A DNA stretch of 13,901 nucleotides, taken from the NCBI GenBank assembly GCA_964431735.1, contig CAYSLJ010000179.1:1-13901 (forward strand). Direction: 5' to 3'. The notes under the pieces are model-generated. The model ran no database searches. It saw only the letters and a program-made list of their open reading frames with translations, and was not told the origin of the DNA. The position numbers were made by a program, and so were the translations under genes. Origin of the DNA: CALARM01 sp964431735 (lineage in GTDB: Bacteria > Vulcanimicrobiota > SpSt-956 > JAKJGF01). Below, in pieces: positions 1 through 5,166 of this stretch. Each line of letters begins with the position of its first letter. The first letter of the stretch is position 1.

Positions 1-99
1 AAAGGAATTTTACAAAATTTTATCGGTGGGCTAGGATTTTTCCGACACGCTCTAAAGACTATCCTGAGAAGACCTTTTCCTATAGAATTACTGAGGTGA
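1..99 (+). pseudogene. 3' end of an ORF entering from the left; possible MlaE-like permease fragment
   Basis: Frame 1 is open from the window edge for 32 codons and stops at TGA (97-99). The translated fragment contains FIGGLGFF and ILRRPFPIELL. From memory this resembles the N-terminal approach of MlaE/YrbE-type lipid ABC permeases, where a G-G-L then R/P-P-F pattern precedes the first membrane helix. If so, the protein stops where the permease core should begin: the codons after the TGA quickly hit TAA and show no continuation in the next 350 bases, so it would be a truncated remnant. It could equally be the ordinary C-terminus of an unrelated gene, or chance. The family assignment is inference. 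Confidence 0.28.
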
Positions 100-123
100 G
101 CATAAATAATACATAACTGCTCT

Positions 124-142
124 CGTGACGAGTAACGGGAGG
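124..142 (+). repeat. Heptamer element A: two CGTRACG-type units plus GGAGG
   Basis: The sequence reads CGTGACG, AGTAACG, then GGAGG. It is the leftmost of five related elements in this window, all in the same + orientation and all ending in GGAGG or a close variant. Imperfect inverted flanks (TGAGCATAA at 97-105 and TTATACTCA at 161-169, 8 of 9 complementary) hint at a larger dyad. The function is unknown; it resembles the short tandemly repeated heptanucleotides known from cyanobacterial intergenic DNA. Confidence 0.65.
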
Positions 143-182
143 AAAACCCTTATTACATGCTTATACTCAGGTCAATAATTTA

Positions 183-224
183 TATGAGAATCGTAATGCG
201 TAACGGGAGGAACAAATTCTCATA
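183..224 (+). repeat. Heptamer element B inside a perfect 9-bp inverted repeat
   Basis: CGTAATG, CGTAACG and GGAGG occupy 192-210. They are directly bracketed by TATGAGAAT (183-191) and its exact reverse complement ATTCTCATA (216-224), so the whole unit could fold as a stem with the heptamers in the loop. The second member of the family upstream of the NHL gene lies 50 nt downstream of element A. Confidence 0.65.
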
Positions 225-470
225 CTTCGTTGTGACCAGGTCGGTCATGGATGTTAGATACAGGGAAGGTCAGAAAAAGAATCAACTTACCTGCCTGAAA
301 CCTCTCCATTACACCGATAGATTAAACGAAATTTTTGGATATAAATAGAACCGGAAAATTATGAAGGAAATATATAAGAAATCTGGAATAGAATTTTTAT
401 ATGTAAAGGAATTTTTATATAGATTACAGAATTTTATCAGAAATATTTACCCTGCAGGGGAGATGGGTTT

Positions 471-3400
471 ATGAAAAAAAACTGTACCACATGTGGATAT
501 GAAAATATTATAACAGCTAAATTCTGCAATAACTGCGGAAGTGAACTGAAAGATCGATTTTATACAGGGAAACCTCTGCCGGAAGAAACAATCATTGACA
601 ACCGGTATAAAATTATAAGTACCGTCCAGACTTATGAGAGAGGTAATCTCTACAGTGCTTCAGATAATAAACTGGAAAAATTATATTCAATAAGAGAATT
701 TTTCAGTCCCTGTGAATATATTCAGACAAAAATACCATATGATAAAGAACAGGTACATATGCTTTCCGTGCTGGAAAAAACTGATAAGAGAGCAGAGTAT
801 TTTACTGCCGGTAATTCCTATCATCTCCTCATGCATTTTGGAGAAGGGAAAAAATTAGCATATACAGACGATCTGATGGATAAAGAATCTATTGAAAAAT
901 TACTCACAGTGGCAGAAGAAACGGAACTCTTTTTAAGTAAAGCAAAACTGATGGCCCCTCTGAACCATACATCCATCCCTGCCATAAGAGATTATTTTAT
1001 CTTTAATGGACGATACTATGTGGTTTTTGATTTTTTAGACGGCGAAGATATGGAAACTATTTTAACAGGAAACGGCAAAACAGGATTCCCTGAAGAAAAA
1101 GTAATAGATTGGACAAAACAGATTTTAGAAGGGCTGACTTATCTTTACAGAGAACATCCCGGTCTCTGTTATAATAATATTACAGGTGAAGATATATTTC
1201 TGAACAGACATGAAAAGATTCGTTTAATCAATCATATGTCAGACAGAAGAGAGGGAAATTTTTCCCGTAATACAGGTACATTCATATACAGACTTCTTAC
1301 AGGAGCAGCTTCGATAAAAGATAAACCTCTCAGAACTATTATTCCTTCCATATCAGACGATCTGGAAAGAATAGTAAACATGGCTTTAAAAGGAGAATAC
1401 AGAGATCCGGAAATCATGCTCCATGATCTGTCATCAGGGCAGTTGATGACCTGTACCAATCAAATAAAATATATGTTTGATTTTAAATTCGGTTCATGGG
1501 GTACAGGTAAAGGTCTCTTCAATCGACCGGGAGGACTTACTGTAGATGTAACCGGTAATGTCTATATAGCAGACACTCATAATGATTCAATACAAAAATT
1601 CGACCCTTCGGGAAAATTTCTTACATCATGGGGGAAAAAAGGGACAGGTAAAGGTCAATTCAATCTTCCCTTTGGCGTGACTGCCGATGAGGAAGGAAAT
1701 ATTTATGTTGTAGATACTCATAACCATCGTATACAAAAATTTGATCCATGGGGTAATTATATAATAGAGTGGGGAAGTGGCGGAAGCGAAGACGGTCAAT
1801 TCAGTGTTCCTTCAAAAATAGCTATTGACCGGAAAGGATATATTTATGTAGCGGACACAAAAAATCATAGAATACAAAAATTCGACAGTGCCGGAAATTT
1901 TGTAACCCGGTGGGGCACCTTCGGTCATGATGAAGGACAGTTCAATTACCCCAGAGGCATTGCAGCAGACAGCAGGTGTTATGTCTACGTGGCAGACACA
2001 AGGAATAATCGTATACAAAAATTTAATGAATCAGGAGATTTTCTGCTGTCATGGGGTGAAACAGGCTCTATAAACGGACAGTTCAAAGGACCTGAAGCCA
2101 TAACAGTAAACATGGAAGAACAGGTTTATGTAGCTGATTTTGATAATCAAAGAATACAGCAGTTCGATAATAACGGTAATTTTATCACCTTATTCGGCTC
2201 AAAAGGTAATGAAAAAGGACAGTTTAAAGGGCCGGGAGATATAGCAGTAAACAGTGCCGGTGATATATATGTTGCAGATACAGAAAGCCATTCTATTCAA
2301 AAATTTATTCCTGTCGTGAAAGAGAAACATAAAATAATAGCACCTGTAATAAGAGTAAAAACTCCTTCCGTAAAACATGACTCACCATGCCTGTTCAGAG
2401 CAAAATGGGGAACCTGTGGCTATGGAGACGGTCAATTCATATGGCCAGTTTCTATGGCAATAGATAAAAAAGGACATATTTATATAACAGATTGCGGCAA
2501 ACATAATATTCAAAAATTTGATTTATCGGGAAATTTTGTAAAAAAATGGGGTATGTGGGGTGAAGACTCCGGTAAATTTATATGTCCTCACGGCATAACT
2601 GTTGACAGTAAAGATAATGTTTATATAGTAGATTTTGCAAACCACAGAATAGAAAAATTTGACTGTAACGGAAATTTTATAACAACATGGGGAGACAGAG
2701 GGCCTCTTGAAGGACAGTTTAATTATCCTGAAGGTATTGTGTCAGACAGAGAAGATAATATTTATGTGTCAGATACGGAGAATCACAGAATAGAAAAATT
2801 TGACTGTAACGGAAATTTTATTGCAGTATTCGGTAAAGAAGGGGGAGAAGAGGGACAGTTCAGATTTCCGTCCGGTATGGCAATAAATAGTGAAGGAGAA
2901 ATCTATGTTGCAGACAGAGAAAACTATAGAATACAGAAATTCGACTTACAGGGAAATTTTATAGCACAGTATGGTATAAAAGGCAGAGGAAACGGACAGT
3001 TTGAACAGCCATGTTCTGTTACTGCAGACAGAGAAGGAAACGTTTATGTTTCAGACCGGAATAATCACAGAATTCAAAAATTCGACAGACACGGTAATTT
3101 CCTTATGACTTACGGTTCATCCGGTTTCAATGACGGAAATTTTAAAAAACCTTCATCAATTTTAATAGATTTTGCAGGGAATCTGTATGTAGCAGATACG
3201 TTAAATCATCGTATACAGAAATTTACCATTCTTACAACTTCATCAGAAAGTGAAAAAGAGCTTCTTCCTCCTTTTTTAACATATATATTCACAAATACAT
3301 GGGGAGAAGAAGGAACAGACAACTCCTGCTTTGATTATCCTTACGGCATATGTACAGATACTCTCGGCAATATTTATGTAGGAGATACCTTCAATCACAG

Positions 3401-5102
3401 AATACAAAAATTCGATTCTTCCGGAGAATTCATAACAACATGGGGAACATGCGGTTCTGAAGAAGGAGGTCAGTTTGTCAATCCTTTCGGAGTATGTGTG
3501 GATACGGAAGGAAATATCTATGTGGCAGACAGTGATAATAACTGTATTCAGAAATTTTCGTCATCTTTTAATTTTATTAAAAAATGGGGCACCGAAGGCT
3601 CTCTGGAAGGGGAATTTAAAATTCCTAGTGGAGTGGCCACAGATTTTACAGGAAATATTTATGTTACAGACAGTGAAAACCACAGGGTACAGAAATTTGA
3701 TTGTCATGGAAATTTCATAAAAACATGGGGAAAAGAAGGAACAGAACAGGGACAGTTTAACGGTCCTTTTGGTATTGCCGTTTCTTCGGAAGGATATGTT
3801 TATGTGGCAGATACGCTTAATAACAGAATTCAAACCTTTAACTGTGACGGAACCTTTATAAGGGAATTTGGAGTCCAGGGAAAAGAAACAGGTGAATTTG
3901 AATCTCCTGAGGCTATATGTGTGGACACCATGGGAAATATCTATGTGGCAGATACGGAAAATCACCGTATACAAAAATTTGACAGGGAAGGCAATTTTAT
4001 AACATTCTGGGGAGAAGAAGGACAGGGTGACGGACACTTCAAAAATCCTTTCGGTATTGCAGCAGACTCTATGGGAAATATCTATGTGGCAGATACGGAA
4101 AATCAACGTATACAAAAATTTTCTCCTTTACCGGAAAAAGAAGAGATAAAAGAAGAAATTATACCTGTTAAAACTACAGTACCGGAAGAGATAAAACCTC
4201 TGGAAGAAATAGTGGAAGAAATAGAAGAACATGAAATCCAGGTAAGTGAAACCTATATATTTCTAAAACAGTGGGGTAAAGAAGGAAAGAATGAAGGCGA
4301 ATTCGATAATCCCTATGGAATTACTGCAGATGGTACGGGAAATATTTATGTAGCAGACACATTCAATCACTCGATTCAAAAATTTGACAGTAACAATAAT
4401 TTTGTAACAAAATGGGGCACATGCGGTTCAGAAAACGGTCAGTTCAACAACCCCTTCCGTGTGGCAGCAGACAGCAGAGGATATATTTATGTGGCAGATA
4501 CCATGAATCACAGGATACAGAAATTTGACTCCCATGGCAATTTCCTTCAAAAATGGGGAAAACATGGCAATGGAGAAGGAGAATTTAATAATCCTTTTGG
4601 CATTGCTATTGACGTAGAAGGCAATATTTATATATCAGATACATTCAATCACTCAATAGATAAATTTTCTGCTGACGGAGTATTTATTGAAAGGTGGAAG
4701 ACTGATTATACAGGTGAAATAGACATCAGATTTCCCAGAGGGATTGCAATAGATAAAAAAGGATTTATTTATGTAGTTGACTGGGATAATAGTTCCATAC
4801 AAAAATTTGATCTAAAGAGTAATTTTATTACAAAATGGGGGAAACGTGGTTCACAGGACGGAGAATTTAATAATCCTTTCGGTATTGCCGTAGATGAAGA
4901 AGGATTCATTTATGTAGCAGACTGGGATAATCATCGGATTCAGAAATTTGATAAAGATGGTAATTTTATCACAAAATGGGGAAATCTGGGTTCAGAAGAA
5001 GGCCAGTTCAACCGTCCGGGAGGAATTGCCGTGGATAACATGGGACATATCTATGTGGCAGATACAAGAAATCACCGTATACAGAAATTTATAAAACAAT
5101 AA
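471..5102 (+). CDS. Zinc ribbon-pseudokinase-24x NHL repeat protein
   Basis: A 1543-residue, probably cytoplasmic protein with no signal peptide or membrane segment. Residues 5-22 form a zinc ribbon (C5, C8, C19, C22). Residues about 46-325 align throughout with the kinase domain of the convergent neighbour but are degenerate. The catalytic lysine is R75, HRD reads Y234-N-N, the following VKPDN reads ITGED, DFG reads N254-H-M, and the activation segment through APE is missing. It should be catalytically dead. Residues 337-1543 hold 24 NHL blades (consensus GNIYVADTxNHRIQKF) in four blocks of six, separated by three charged linkers. The start has the ribosome-binding sequence AGGGGAG about 8 nt upstream, and the zinc ribbon begins immediately after it. 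Mycobacterial PknD also joins a kinase to an NHL propeller, but with an active kinase, a membrane helix and one propeller. The likely role is a scaffold or ligand-sensing partner of a kinase; the substrate is unknown. Confidence 0.9.
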   Translation: MKKNCTTCGYENIITAKFCNNCGSELKDRFYTGKPLPEETIIDNRYKIISTVQTYERGNLYSASDNKLEKLYSIREFFSPCEYIQTKIPYDKEQVHMLSVLEKTDKRAEYFTAGNSYHLLMHFGEGKKLAYTDDLMDKESIEKLLTVAEETELFLSKAKLMAPLNHTSIPAIRDYFIFNGRYYVVFDFLDGEDMETILTGNGKTGFPEEKVIDWTKQILEGLTYLYREHPGLCYNNITGEDIFLNRHEKIRLINHMSDRREGNFSRNTGTFIYRLLTGAASIKDKPLRTIIPSISDDLERIVNMALKGEYRDPEIMLHDLSSGQLMTCTNQIKYMFDFKFGSWGTGKGLFNRPGGLTVDVTGNVYIADTHNDSIQKFDPSGKFLTSWGKKGTGKGQFNLPFGVTADEEGNIYVVDTHNHRIQKFDPWGNYIIEWGSGGSEDGQFSVPSKIAIDRKGYIYVADTKNHRIQKFDSAGNFVTRWGTFGHDEGQFNYPRGIAADSRCYVYVADTRNNRIQKFNESGDFLLSWGETGSINGQFKGPEAITVNMEEQVYVADFDNQRIQQFDNNGNFITLFGSKGNEKGQFKGPGDIAVNSAGDIYVADTESHSIQKFIPVVKEKHKIIAPVIRVKTPSVKHDSPCLFRAKWGTCGYGDGQFIWPVSMAIDKKGHIYITDCGKHNIQKFDLSGNFVKKWGMWGEDSGKFICPHGITVDSKDNVYIVDFANHRIEKFDCNGNFITTWGDRGPLEGQFNYPEGIVSDREDNIYVSDTENHRIEKFDCNGNFIAVFGKEGGEEGQFRFPSGMAINSEGEIYVADRENYRIQKFDLQGNFIAQYGIKGRGNGQFEQPCSVTADREGNVYVSDRNNHRIQKFDRHGNFLMTYGSSGFNDGNFKKPSSILIDFAGNLYVADTLNHRIQKFTILTTSSESEKELLPPFLTYIFTNTWGEEGTDNSCFDYPYGICTDTLGNIYVGDTFNHRIQKFDSSGEFITTWGTCGSEEGGQFVNPFGVCVDTEGNIYVADSDNNCIQKFSSSFNFIKKWGTEGSLEGEFKIPSGVATDFTGNIYVTDSENHRVQKFDCHGNFIKTWGKEGTEQGQFNGPFGIAVSSEGYVYVADTLNNRIQTFNCDGTFIREFGVQGKETGEFESPEAICVDTMGNIYVADTENHRIQKFDREGNFITFWGEEGQGDGHFKNPFGIAADSMGNIYVADTENQRIQKFSPLPEKEEIKEEIIPVKTTVPEEIKPLEEIVEEIEEHEIQVSETYIFLKQWGKEGKNEGEFDNPYGITADGTGNIYVADTFNHSIQKFDSNNNFVTKWGTCGSENGQFNNPFRVAADSRGYIYVADTMNHRIQKFDSHGNFLQKWGKHGNGEGEFNNPFGIAIDVEGNIYISDTFNHSIDKFSADGVFIERWKTDYTGEIDIRFPRGIAIDKKGFIYVVDWDNSSIQKFDLKSNFITKWGKRGSQDGEFNNPFGIAVDEEGFIYVADWDNHRIQKFDKDGNFITKWGNLGSEEGQFNRPGGIAVDNMGHIYVADTRNHRIQKFIKQ
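1479..2306 (+). repeat. NHL block 1 (blades 1-6), coding repeat
   Basis: Residues 337-612 contain six NHL blades. The block opens with a lone strand (FKFGSWG) and ends abruptly at IQKF without the usual following strand, as expected if the N-terminal strand closes blade six. Blade 6 has the weakest motif (DTESHSIQKF). A 27-residue linker rich in Lys, Val and Pro follows. Confidence 0.85.
2388..3224 (+). repeat. NHL block 2 (blades 7-12), coding repeat
   Basis: Residues 640-918 contain six blades. The opening strand is LFRAKWG and the block ends at RIQKF, followed by an 18-residue Ser/Glu/Leu/Pro linker. Blades 8 and 9 share an identical 38-bp stretch at the DNA level (2643-2680 and 2784-2821), suggesting recent duplication or conversion. 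Blade 7 (DCGKHNIQKF) departs most from consensus. Confidence 0.85.
3279..4121 (+). repeat. NHL block 3 (blades 13-18), coding repeat
   Basis: Residues 937-1217 contain six blades. The opening strand is YIFTNTWG and the block ends at RIQKF. Blades 17 and 18 share 50 bp with one mismatch (3931-3980 and 4072-4121). A Glu-rich 43-residue linker follows, the longest and most acidic of the three. Confidence 0.85.
4251..5099 (+). repeat. NHL block 4 (blades 19-24), coding repeat
   Basis: Residues 1261-1543 contain six blades. The opening strand is YIFLKQWG, nearly the same as in block 3, and the block ends at HRIQKF plus three residues before the stop. Blades 22 and 23 carry DWDN in place of the usual DTxN. 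The block is complete, so the gene is not truncated at its 3' end. Confidence 0.85.
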
Positions 5103-5166
5103 ATAACTGGCAACCATGTCCGGTATCTCTGATTTCTACAATCCTGTAATCAAAAAAATCGCTGTC

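Larger units (their letters stand above)
100..470. other. Non-coding leader region upstream of the NHL gene
   Basis: I see no convincing gene here. A 63-codon frame at 157-348 runs through one of the heptamer elements, has no family resemblance and lacks well-spaced ribosome-binding sequence, so I do not call it. The region contains two heptamer elements (124-142 and 192-210), a 9-bp inverted repeat around the second, and a short AT-rich direct repeat GAATTTTTATAT (391-402 and 409-420). The AT-rich stretch at 361-450 probably holds the promoter of the NHL gene, but I cannot fix a -35/-10 pair. The NHL gene has a good Shine-Dalgarno sequence, AGGGGAG, at 456-462. Confidence 0.6.

Noticed and set aside
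38..55. A left-edge insertion-sequence end (ATTTTTCCGACACGCTCT) matching the right-edge motif in inverted orientation
   Set aside because: Only about two thirds of positions agree beyond the T-run, and the stretch lies inside the open frame at 1-99 that reads as plausible protein.
157..348. A 63-codon plus-strand frame in the leader region
   Set aside because: It runs through heptamer element B and its stem, has no recognisable motif, and the nearest GGAGG is the end of element A, 14 nt from the ATG, which is too far for normal spacing.
391..420. GAATTTTTATAT direct repeat as an iteron or operator
   Set aside because: Two 12-bp copies in very AT-rich DNA are easily chance; more likely part of an ordinary promoter region.
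3561..4115. A 184-codon minus-strand frame inside the NHL array
   Set aside because: It is the antisense of a periodic coding repeat; its translation repeats the same RICHIDIS-like unit and simply mirrors the NHL blades.
5103..5166. Bidirectional terminator in the convergent spacer
   Set aside because: The only stem (around TCTACA-atcc-TGTA) is short and bulged, and it is followed by an A-run on the plus strand and not by a T-run on the minus strand, so it does not fit an intrinsic terminator.
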